Below are positions 1-5,641 of a stretch of 8,886 bases of DNA, one piece after another. Each line of letters opens with the position of its first letter. Position 1 is the first letter of the stretch. The stretch comes from JBBQTU01 sp038213005. Its GTDB lineage: Bacteria > Planctomycetota > Phycisphaerae > Tepidisphaerales > Tepidisphaeraceae. The DNA lies in NCBI GenBank assembly GCA_038213005.1, contig JBBQTU010000174.1, forward strand, positions 1 through 8,886, in the 5' to 3' direction. The position numbers were made by a program, and so were the translations under genes. The notes below the pieces were generated by a model. It was not told the DNA's origin, did not search any database, and saw nothing but the letters and a program-made list of their open reading frames with translations.

Positions 1-955
1 ATGGATCAGCGCCGCAGGCGACGCAGGCGGCGACGGCCATGGTGGCGTCGAAGAGATTGTGGCGGCCGGGCACGGAGAGTTCGAGCCTGGCGACAACCTT
101 ACCATTGTGGGAGATCTGTCCCATGCAGCAGCCGTTCTTGAGGCCCGTGGGATGGATGGACCAGGTGTAATCGCCGTCGAAGCCGACGGTCTGGACGGGG
201 GCGGCCGAGCGGGCCACCACGCTGGCGACGCGAGCGTCTTCGCCGTTGGCGATGACCAAGCCGTGGTGCGGGACCAGGGAGATAAAGTGCTCGAAGGAGG
301 CGACGATGTCGTCGATGTTCTTGTAGCAGTCCAGGTGATCGGCTTCGATGTTGGTGATCAGGGCGACGGTGGGATGGAGGTTGTGGAAGCTACGGTCGTA
401 CTCGCAGGCCTCGACGACGAAGGCGGCTCCCTTGCCGGAGTGGCTGCCGCCGCCGAGCTGGGGGACGATGCCGCCGACAACGAAGCTGGGGTCGATGCCG
501 CACTGCATCAGCGCATAGGCGGTCATGGCGGTGGTGGTGGACTTGCCGTGCGTGCCGGCAATGGCGACACCGAACCGTTCCTGCATGACCTGCCCGAGGA
601 GCTGGGCGTACTTGACGTGGGGGATGTCCAGGGTGCGGGTCGCGTAGGCGAATTCTGTGTTGTCGTCTTTCACGGCGGCCGTGCGGACGACCAGGTCGAC
701 CTCACGAGTGAGCAGCTCGCCCTCCTGGGCGCGGGAGACATTGATCCCGCGTTTCATGAGCTTGAGGGTGGGCCCGTTGGGCTTGGGTTCGGAACCGGTG
801 ACGATCGCGCCAGCGTCGGCCAGGACATGGGCCAGACCGCTCATGCCGCATCCGCCAATGCCAATGAAGTGCACGCGTTTGCCGGTAAAGCGGCTCATGC
901 AGCACTGCTGGGTTTGCTCTTCTTGTTCGACGCTCTGATTCACTTGAAGTGCCAT
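1..955 (-). CDS. murC: UDP-N-acetylmuramate--L-alanine ligase MurC, N-terminal part (cut by window edge)
   Basis: MurC joins L-alanine to UDP-MurNAc using ATP, the first peptide step of cytoplasmic peptidoglycan precursor synthesis. The frame is open from the ATG at 955 to the left edge, giving 318 residues. Family members are roughly 450-480 aa, so about a third is missing. Visible in order: the N-terminal dinucleotide-like fold HFIGIGGCGMSGLA (residues 29-42), the ATP-binding loop GTHGKSTTT (134-142), the block EACEYDRSF (182-190) followed by TNIEADHLD (201-209), and GRHN (297-300) near the end of the central domain. A Shine-Dalgarno AAGGAGG (complement of 965-971) sits 9 nt before this ATG and fixes the start. 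There are about 20 extra N-terminal residues before MSRFTGKRVHF, and the Met at residue 20 is an alternative start without such a good site. The gene lies 130 bp downstream of murG on the same strand, as in many division and cell-wall clusters. Confidence 0.97.
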   Translation of the reverse strand, partial: MALQVNQSVEQEEQTQQCCMSRFTGKRVHFIGIGGCGMSGLAHVLADAGAIVTGSEPKPNGPTLKLMKRGINVSRAQEGELLTREVDLVVRTAAVKDDNTEFAYATRTLDIPHVKYAQLLGQVMQERFGVAIAGTHGKSTTTAMTAYALMQCGIDPSFVVGGIVPQLGGGSHSGKGAAFVVEACEYDRSFHNLHPTVALITNIEADHLDCYKNIDDIVASFEHFISLVPHHGLVIANGEDARVASVVARSAAPVQTVGFDGDYTWSIHPTGLKNGCCMGQISHNGKVVARLELSVPGRHNLFDATMAVAACVACGADP

Positions 956-996
956 AGTACCGGTCCTCCTTGACCAGTCAATTCGAACCCGTCCAT

Positions 997-1016
997 CTGT
1001 GCGAACTGTCGCACAG
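997..1016 (-). promoter_or_regulatory. Perfect hairpin in the murG-murC gap
   Basis: CTGTGCGA-(4 nt)-TCGCACAG forms an uninterrupted 8-bp stem with a 4-nt loop. It lies between the murG stop and the murC Shine-Dalgarno. No T-run follows on the minus strand, so it does not look like a simple intrinsic terminator. It could be an RNA processing or attenuation hairpin, or a dyad operator. Function is unknown; only the symmetry is observed. Confidence 0.5.
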
Positions 1017-1085
1017 GCCTGTGGTCCGCATCACCGTTGGGCCTTCGCGGCAGATCGCCGCCGCGTCGGCACGACGTCCACTATT

Positions 1086-2219
1086 TTAGACTGCGCCAGA
1101 TGGGGCGCTCGCAAATTCGTTTATGGCGTCGGCCACTTCGGCGGCGGCCTGCGGCCGGCCGAGGCGACGCGCTGCGCCCGCCATAGTCTGGCGTCGGGCC
1201 TGATCGTACATCAGACTCTCAAGTATTGGATGCAACATTTCCGAGTTCTTCGCGGCGTCTTTGGTGTCGTCGATGAGGACGGCGGCGCCGGCCTGCTGAA
1301 GCACCCTGGCATTGACCCGCTGGTGCATGTCCTTGTGGAACGGATACGGCATCAGGATCGAGGGCACACCGCAGGCGGTCAGTTCGGCACAGCTACTGGC
1401 GCCGGAGCGGCTGACGGCGAGGGTGGCGACAGCCCAGACATCGGCCATGGCGGGGGTGAAGTCGATCACCCGGGCGGGGACGGACAATTGCTGGTAGCCG
1501 GCCTGGACGGCCGGGGCGTGATCCTTGCCGGCGAGGTGGAGGATCTGCCAGCCCTGGAGGCGCAAGGATTTGAGGCTGGCGAGAACGGCCTGGTTGACGG
1601 TCTGGGCGCCTTGCGAGGCGCCGGTGACGACGAGTGTATTGAGCGAAGCGTCGATGCCCAGGCGAGCGGCGGCCGACTCGTGCGTGGGCAGATGGCAGAT
1701 GTTGGCGCGGATGGGGCAGCCGGTGACGCGGATGCGGTGCTGATGGCCAGATGAGACGTGCTGGCGGGTCTGTTCATACTGGCAGAAGACGGCCTTCACG
1801 TGGCGCATGAGGAACTGATTGGCTTTGCCGGGGATGACATCCTGATTGAGGATGCCGGCGGGCAGGCCTTTCTGGCCCGCGAGTTTGACGGCGGCGCCGG
1901 CGGCATAGCCACCGAGGCCCAGGACAAAGACGGGCTGATGGGATTTGAGGATCCGGCGGACCAGGTCCTGCGTCTCGCGCCAGGATTTCCAGAAGCGAAC
2001 GAGGCCAGCGATGGTCTTTACGGGCGGGACGATGGATTGGGGAATGAAATCGAAGCCGGTGCTGCTGAGGATCGTGCGATCGAGTTCTCGCTGGGTGCAG
2101 AGGAAGACGGGCTTGAAATCAGGATCGAGAGCCTTCAGGGCTTCGGCGACGGCGAGGCCTGGGTACAGATGGCCGCCTGTGCCGCCGCCGGCCAGCAGAA
2201 CTGTCCTTGCCTTCCCCAT
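1086..2219 (-). CDS. murG: UDP-GlcNAc:undecaprenyl-PP-MurNAc-pentapeptide GlcNAc transferase MurG
   Basis: MurG converts lipid I to lipid II by adding GlcNAc from UDP-GlcNAc on the inner face of the cytoplasmic membrane. The 377-aa product has the usual GT-B family 28 layout. The N-terminal glycine loop GGGTGGHLYPGLAVAEAL is at residues 11-28. GGYAAGAA and NQDVIPGKAN are variants of the usual GGYxSGP and EQNxxPGxxN blocks. In the C-terminal half come GASQGAQTVNQAV (the GGSQGA equivalent) and SRSGASSCAELTACGVPSIL, followed by PYPFHKDMHQRVNA, the UDP-GlcNAc binding region. The start is chosen at 2219 because the product then opens directly into the first beta strand, as in the family. An in-frame ATG at 2258 would add 13 residues. 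Neither start has a strong Shine-Dalgarno, so the start is uncertain. murC follows 130 bp downstream and an unknown 152-aa gene lies 99 bp upstream. Confidence 0.96.
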   Translation of the reverse strand: MGKARTVLLAGGGTGGHLYPGLAVAEALKALDPDFKPVFLCTQRELDRTILSSTGFDFIPQSIVPPVKTIAGLVRFWKSWRETQDLVRRILKSHQPVFVLGLGGYAAGAAVKLAGQKGLPAGILNQDVIPGKANQFLMRHVKAVFCQYEQTRQHVSSGHQHRIRVTGCPIRANICHLPTHESAAARLGIDASLNTLVVTGASQGAQTVNQAVLASLKSLRLQGWQILHLAGKDHAPAVQAGYQQLSVPARVIDFTPAMADVWAVATLAVSRSGASSCAELTACGVPSILMPYPFHKDMHQRVNARVLQQAGAAVLIDDTKDAAKNSEMLHPILESLMYDQARRQTMAGAARRLGRPQAAAEVADAINEFASAPSGAV

Positions 2220-2268
2220 ATTTTGATTCCGTTCAAACGAGACCGGCCGAGCTTCCATGCCCTGACCG

Positions 2269-2284
2269 CCGGGACGAATCCCGG
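2269..2284 (-). promoter_or_regulatory. Perfect hairpin upstream of murG with TTCG loop
   Basis: CCGGGA-TTCG-TCCCGG on the minus strand is a perfect 6-bp stem closed by a UUCG tetraloop in RNA. It lies between the 152-aa gene and murG, about 50 nt before the preferred murG start. The downstream minus sequence is not T-rich, so a terminator is unlikely. It may stabilise or process the intercistronic mRNA; that role is inferred. Confidence 0.4.
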
Positions 2285-2318
2285 ACGCCTGTTTTGTACC
2301 GCGAAACAGATGGGATTG

Positions 2319-2777
2319 CTAGTACCAGATATTCAAAACCAGCGCCAGTTCGCGGATTTTTCCTTCGAAGGTTCCGACGGTCGAGGTCACGTTTTTAATC
2401 TCGACCTCCGGATGCGTATCCAGCCATTCGTTGACCTGGTTGTCCAGATATTCAAGCCCCTCGCGGGACAGCTTGCCATGGAACGTGCGAAGCCGCACCG
2501 CCCCGGCGTGAGTGATATTCGGCTGGCGATGCCAGTTGCTCTTGCGGACAGTACCGCCGCCACCGCCCACGGCGGTAATGGTCTTGGCCGGGGCGTCGGC
2601 CTGCGCATCGTCAACCAGGCCGATGGGCTCGAGTTCGTCCTCGGTCGGGGGCGCCGACGCGGTCGGGGTGACGCGGGCGGCACCGGGGGTGAGCGTGTGA
2701 GCGGGCTGAAGACCCTGGGGACGCAGCGAAGGTCCGGCGGGAGCGGGAATATGCAGCGGCTTGTTCTGATCCAACAT
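2319..2777 (-). CDS. Conserved-looking protein of unknown function, 152 aa, upstream of murG
   Basis: I do not recognise a named family. The protein has two parts. Residues 1-75 look disordered: Pro/Ala/Thr-rich (1-45), then an acidic patch around TEDELEPIGLVDDAQAD (45-61), then a five-glycine run (71-75). Residues about 92-152 look like a compact alpha/beta domain, with VRLRTFHGKL, LEYLDNQVNEWLD and a C-terminal beta pair ending ELALVLNIWY. From memory this C-terminal block resembles small hypothetical proteins of planctomycetes; that is recollection, not a search. There is no signal peptide or membrane segment, so it should be cytoplasmic. The start is supported by an AGAGAGGT ribosome site about 7 nt upstream and a sigma70-like promoter 64-92 nt upstream. 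It is co-directional with murG and murC and may be co-transcribed with them. The gap of 99 bp to murG leaves that open. Confidence 0.85.
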   Translation of the reverse strand: MLDQNKPLHIPAPAGPSLRPQGLQPAHTLTPGAARVTPTASAPPTEDELEPIGLVDDAQADAPAKTITAVGGGGGTVRKSNWHRQPNITHAGAVRLRTFHGKLSREGLEYLDNQVNEWLDTHPEVEIKNVTSTVGTFEGKIRELALVLNIWY

Positions 2778-2840
2778 GAGCTTACCTCTCTTAACTTAGG
2801 ACCCGAGAAGAGTCGGTCACTCTGACATGGACACCGGGGT

Positions 2841-2869
2841 ATCATAAGACGCGCGAGGGCGACACACAA
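2841..2869 (-). promoter_or_regulatory. Sigma70-type promoter for the 152-aa gene (and probably murG-murC)
   Basis: On the minus strand TTGTGT (complement of 2864-2869) and TATGAT (complement of 2841-2846) are separated by exactly 17 bp, a good match to -35 and -10 hexamers. Transcription would begin near 2834, giving a leader of about 57 nt. The leader contains a small dyad AGAGT-N5-ACTCT at 2809-2823. Called from sequence match and spacing only. Confidence 0.6.
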
Positions 2870-2956
2870 TGAGATTTTATGGCAATGTGTGGGCGGAGCC
2901 GTTGCGGGGTCATCGACCAGACCGGATGATCGGGCTCAGTTCAAAGGAGAATCCCG

Positions 2957-3208
2957 ATGAGTGGAACTGTGGATGTGACGACCCGGGCGGAGGATGTGGC
3001 GGTGCTTTCCTTATCAGAAGGCCCCACATTCTGCTGCGTGATCCGCTGGCAACCAGATGGGCGGCCGAGGCGGGCGGCCCCACTTATACGGATTCCACGA
3101 GGAACGAGTACAGCCAACGGACTGGCCGTGATCTGCGGGGGATGCGTGGGATGGTCCTGTGTGGGCGGGGACGCCGCGCACTCAACGCGGCGTGATCGAG
3201 TTGTGTAG
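2957..3208 (+). CDS. Weak small ORF, 83 aa, unknown, with strong Shine-Dalgarno
   Basis: An 83-aa reading frame starts with MSGTVDVTTRAEDVAVLSLSEG and has the best ribosome binding site of any plus-strand ORF here: AAAGGAG about 7 nt before the ATG. The first 25 residues alternate like a beta-strand start of a soluble domain. The later part (rich in Gly, Cys and Arg) does not look like a folded protein, and the end overlaps a perfect DNA hairpin at 3171-3193. No family is recognised. It may be a remnant of a gene that lost its 3' part, a short regulatory ORF, or a chance frame. It diverges from the 152-aa gene, with 179 bp between the two start codons. Confidence 0.25.
   Translation: MSGTVDVTTRAEDVAVLSLSEGPTFCCVIRWQPDGRPRRAAPLIRIPRGTSTANGLAVICGGCVGWSCVGGDAAHSTRRDRVV
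3171..3193. repeat. Perfect inverted repeat ACGCCGCG / CGCGGCGT
   Basis: Two 8-bp arms (3171-3178 and 3186-3193) are perfectly complementary around a 7-nt loop. The dyad sits at the end of the weak plus-strand ORF and just left of the structured segment 3219-3390. There is no T-run on either side, so its role is open. Confidence 0.45.
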
Positions 3209-3218
3209 ATATACCATT

Positions 3219-3320
3219 GGCGTACGCCCCATAGGCATCCGAGGCCCGGTAGGGGCGTCACGGCCCGCACGGCGGATGCGCGTGGCCACTCCCCAAGTGT
3301 GGGCCGTACCCTATATGGGG
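3219..3320 (+). other. Highly self-complementary intergenic segment, candidate structured RNA
   Basis: Several complementary arms nest here. CCCCATA (3227-3233) pairs with TATGGGG (3314-3320). An 11-bp stem pairs 3260-3270 with 3297-3307, and its only non-Watson-Crick pair (3267 with 3300) is G-U on the plus strand but C-A on the minus strand. Alternatives are GCATCCG (3235-3241) with CGGATGC (3273-3279) and ACGCCCC (3224-3230) with GGGGCGT (3252-3258). A 10-bp palindrome GGCGTACGCC lies at 3219-3228. None of the classical RNAs (tmRNA, RNase P, SRP RNA, tRNA) is recognisable. No clear promoter was found. This may equally be GC-rich spacer with chance pairing. Confidence 0.3.
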
Positions 3321-3348
3321 GTTGTCACTCTCCAGCACCCAGTTAAAG

Positions 3349-3387
3349 CCCAGTGGCACGCGACCTGTCCGGTCGCGGGCCACTGGG
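3349..3387 (-). terminator. Long hairpin downstream of dnaK, probable terminator
   Basis: Two 17-nt arms (3349-3365 and 3371-3387) pair with one mismatch around a 5-nt loop. The hairpin begins 28 nt after the dnaK stop. On the minus strand it is followed by CTTTAACTGGG, a weak T-stretch. On the plus strand it is followed by TTGTTCC, so it could also stop plus-strand transcripts. The length and position support termination or 3'-end stabilisation, but the poor T-tract is a weakness. Confidence 0.65.
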
Positions 3388-3415
3388 TTGTTCCAGACAC
3401 CTCAGTTCCAGTGCC

Positions 3416-5350
3416 TTACTTCTTGACCTCATACTCGGCGTCGATGACGTCATCGTCCTTCTTCTTGCCATCGCCGCCAGCCGCCCCGGCCGCACCCGCA
3501 GCGTCAGCGCCAGGCGCACCCGCGCCCGCATCGGCTCCTGCTTGAGCTCCGGCCTGCTTATAGATCTCTTCGCCCATCTTCGAAGCCGCCTGCTGCAGGC
3601 CCTCGACCGCCTTCTTGATGCGGTCGCCTTCTTCGCTCTTGGCGGCTTCCTTCACGCTGTTCACCGCCGACTCAATCGTGCCGCGCACGTCGGCTGGCAC
3701 CTTGTCACCATACTCGCGAAGCTGCTTCTCGGTATGGTAGACCAGCGAGTCTGCCTGGTTGCGGAGGTCGATCACCTCGCGACGCTTCTTATCATCGGCG
3801 TCGTTGGACTCGGCTTCCTTCTTCATCTTCTCGATGTCGTCCTTGGACAAGCCGCCTGCATTCTGCACGGTGATCTTGCCTTCCTTGCCCGTGCCCAGAT
3901 CCTTCGCCGCCACCATAAGGATGCCGTTGACGTCGATATTGAACGTCACTTCGATCTGCGGCACGCCGCGCGGAGCGGTCGGGAGATCCGACAGATCAAA
4001 CCGGCCCAAGAGCCGGTTGTCCTTGGCGAATTGACGCTCGCCCTGCAAAACGTTGATCGTCACCGACGTCTGCCCGTCGGCCGCCGTGGAGAAGGTCTCC
4101 TTCTTGCTCGTCGGGATGGTCGTGTTACGCGGAATCAGCACTGTCATCACACCGCCCAGAGTCTCAACACCCAGCGACAGCGGCGTGGCGTCCAGCACCA
4201 GGATGTCCTTGACCTCGCCAGTAGCGATCGCGCCCTGAATGGCCGCGCCCACTGCCACCACTTCGTCGGGGTTGACGGTCTGGTTGGGTTCCTTGCCGGG
4301 GAACAGTTCCTTCACGATCCGCTTCACCAGCGGAACGCGGGTCGAGCCGCCCACAAGCACCACTTCCTCAATCTGCCCCGGCTCCAGTTTCGCATCACGC
4401 AAAGCATCAATCACCGGCTGGCGGCATTTCTCGGCCAGCGGGGTGATGAGCTGCTCAAACTTCGAGCGTGTCAGCGTCGTCTGCATGTGCTTGGGACCGT
4501 TGGCGTCGGCCGTGATGAACGGCAGATTGATCGTGGTCTCCATCGCGTTGGACAGCTCGATCTTGGCCTTCTCAGCGGCTTCCTTCAGCCGCTGCAGCGC
4601 CATGGCATCCTTCCGCAGGTCGATGCCTTCCTGCTTGCGGAACTCCTCGGCCAGATAGTTGATCAGCACTTCGTCAAAGTCGTCGCCGCCGAGGTGCGTG
4701 TTGCCGTTGATCGACAACACCTCAAACACGCCGTCGCCGACGTCCAGCACCGACACGTCAAACGTGCCGCCGCCCAGATCGAACACGCAGATCTTCTCAT
4801 TTTTCTTCTTGTTCAGCCCATAAGCCAGTGCCGCCGCCGTCGGCTCAGGCAATACGCGAAGCACTTTCAGCCCGGCGATCTCGCCGGCATCCTTGGTGGC
4901 CTTGCGCTGGGCATCGTTGAAGTACGCCGGCACGGTGATGACCGCCTCGGTCACCTTCTCGCCCAGGTAGGCCTCGGCCGTCTTCTTCAGGTCGCCCAGA
5001 ATGATTGCCGAGATCTGCTCGGGCGTGTAGTCCTTGCCGCGCACCTTCACGTGCACGTATTCCTCAGCGCCCCCGACGATCTCGTAGGGAACCATTTTCT
5101 CTTCCTGCGCCACTTCACTGTGACGGCGACCCATGAATCGCTTGATCGAAAAGACAGTGTTTTTTGGATTGGTGATCTGCTGGTGCTTGGCGGTCTGTCC
5201 GATGACGATCTCGCCCTTTTCAGTGAAGCCCACGACCGATGCGGTCACTCGACTCCCCTGCGAGTTGATCAGCACCTTGGGCTGGTCGCCTTCCATCACC
5301 GCAACGCAGCTATTGGTCGTTCCCAGGTCAATTCCAATGATCTTTCCCAT
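3416..5350 (-). CDS. dnaK: Molecular chaperone DnaK (Hsp70)
   Basis: DnaK is the ATP-driven cytoplasmic Hsp70 that binds exposed hydrophobic peptides and works with DnaJ and GrpE; neither partner gene is in this window. The 644-aa product has the usual length. The nucleotide-binding domain (about 1-380) shows GIDLGTTNSC (6-15), ITVPAYFNDAQR (138-149), LPEPTAAALAYG (167-178), DLGGGTFDVS (191-200) and VGGSTRVP (333-340). The interdomain linker is ILVLDATPLSLG (383-394). The substrate-binding beta domain (about 395-500) is followed by a charged helical lid (to about 600), a Gly/Ala/Asp-rich tail (601-627) and the bacterial C-terminal signature DVIDAEYEVKK. The frame extends upstream to 5473, but the start at 5350 is clear: AAAGGAGA (complement of 5358-5365) precedes it and MGKIIGIDLGTTN is the canonical N-terminus. 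The gene is probably monocistronic, with its own promoter region and a terminal hairpin. Confidence 0.99.
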   Translation of the reverse strand: MGKIIGIDLGTTNSCVAVMEGDQPKVLINSQGSRVTASVVGFTEKGEIVIGQTAKHQQITNPKNTVFSIKRFMGRRHSEVAQEEKMVPYEIVGGAEEYVHVKVRGKDYTPEQISAIILGDLKKTAEAYLGEKVTEAVITVPAYFNDAQRKATKDAGEIAGLKVLRVLPEPTAAALAYGLNKKKNEKICVFDLGGGTFDVSVLDVGDGVFEVLSINGNTHLGGDDFDEVLINYLAEEFRKQEGIDLRKDAMALQRLKEAAEKAKIELSNAMETTINLPFITADANGPKHMQTTLTRSKFEQLITPLAEKCRQPVIDALRDAKLEPGQIEEVVLVGGSTRVPLVKRIVKELFPGKEPNQTVNPDEVVAVGAAIQGAIATGEVKDILVLDATPLSLGVETLGGVMTVLIPRNTTIPTSKKETFSTAADGQTSVTINVLQGERQFAKDNRLLGRFDLSDLPTAPRGVPQIEVTFNIDVNGILMVAAKDLGTGKEGKITVQNAGGLSKDDIEKMKKEAESNDADDKKRREVIDLRNQADSLVYHTEKQLREYGDKVPADVRGTIESAVNSVKEAAKSEEGDRIKKAVEGLQQAASKMGEEIYKQAGAQAGADAGAGAPGADAAGAAGAAGGDGKKKDDDVIDAEYEVKK

Positions 5351-5424
5351 CGCAAGTTCTCCTTTGTCATAGCCGCCCTCGCGTGGAGATTCTGCCTCCA
5401 CACAGGGTGGTCCCAATGGAGTTG

Positions 5425-5440
5425 AGCAAAGGTTGTGCCA
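5425..5440 (-). promoter_or_regulatory. Sigma54 (RpoN)-type -24/-12 promoter for dnaK
   Basis: The minus strand reads TGGCACAACCTTTGCT. This matches the sigma54 consensus TGGCAC(G/A)-N4-TTGC(A/T) at every specified position, with the obligatory 10 nt between the GG and GC dinucleotides. A start near 5414 would leave a leader of about 64 nt before the dnaK ATG. No clear CIRCE element or sigma32 promoter was seen here. The match is direct; use by RpoN is inferred and needs an rpoN gene and an enhancer-binding protein elsewhere in the genome. Confidence 0.55.
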
Positions 5441-5442
5441 TG

Positions 5443-5459
5443 GGTATCCGCCGGATACC
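5443..5459. promoter_or_regulatory. Perfect palindrome GGTATCCG-C-CGGATACC upstream of dnaK
   Basis: Two 8-bp arms are separated by a single base, immediately upstream of the sigma54-like -24 box. A tight dyad with a 1-nt centre is typical of a protein operator rather than an RNA hairpin, which would need a loop. If the sigma54 element is the promoter, this site lies upstream of the transcript. The binding protein is unknown. Confidence 0.5.
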
Positions 5460-5466
5460 ACCGCCA

Positions 5467-5491
5467 TAACCATTTGCTATGGCAATGGTTA
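5467..5491. promoter_or_regulatory. Inverted repeat TAACCATT-N9-AATGGTTA upstream of dnaK
   Basis: Perfect 8-bp arms are separated by exactly 9 bp, about 117 bp upstream of the dnaK start. This 9-bp spacing is that of CIRCE (TTAGCACTC-N9-GAGTGCTAA), the HrcA operator, but the arm sequence is different. A second, overlapping dyad GCCAT/ATGGC (5463-5467 and 5479-5483) uses the same centre region. It is probably an operator or activator site for dnaK; this is inferred from symmetry and position. Confidence 0.5.
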
Positions 5492-5567
5492 CACTAACTG
5501 CCTTGGACCATTCTGACGCAGATGGAAGATGCCAAATCGACAGTCGCCCCACAGCGTCTGCCAGTGT

Positions 5568-5601
5568 GGCAAAGGCCAGGTCTTTCGACCTGGCCTTTGC
5601 C
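5568..5601 (-). terminator. 15-bp hairpin with GAAA loop after the FKBP gene
   Basis: Arms 5568-5582 and 5587-5601 pair perfectly over 15 bp with a 4-nt loop that reads GAAA in the minus-strand transcript, a GNRA tetraloop. It starts about 40 nt after the stop of the FKBP-domain gene. No T-run follows, so it is either a non-classical terminator or a 3'-stabilising hairpin that separates this gene from dnaK. Confidence 0.65.
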
Positions 5602-5641
5602 GGATGACTAAGCAGACTCGGTGGCTTGGAGGTCTTGTGCG

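Noticed and set aside
970..1016. tRNA-like T-arm sequence (GGGTTCGAATTG on the minus strand)
   Set aside because: The flanking bases do not pair to form a T-stem and no acceptor or anticodon arm is present.
59..2825. Long plus-strand ORFs opposite murC, murG and the 152-aa gene (59-973, 999-1754, 1758-2825)
   Set aside because: The minus strand encodes clear MurC and MurG motifs. The plus-strand products are Gly/Asp/Ala-rich artefacts of GC-rich codon bias.
2869..3270. Overlapping ORFs 2869-3195 (plus) and 2941-3270 (minus)
   Set aside because: No Shine-Dalgarno and low-quality composition. The 2957 frame has the better start and even that is weak.
3353..5425. 690-aa plus-strand ORF covering all of dnaK
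   Set aside because: It is antisense to a certain dnaK gene. Long antisense frames are a known by-product of dnaK codon use in GC-rich genomes. Its product is Leu/His/Arg-rich with no domain.
5351..5641. CIRCE element or sigma32 promoter for dnaK
   Set aside because: No TTAGCACTC/GAGTGCTAA arms and no CTTGAA/CCCCAT pair. Only the 9-bp spacing is shared by the 5467-5491 dyad.
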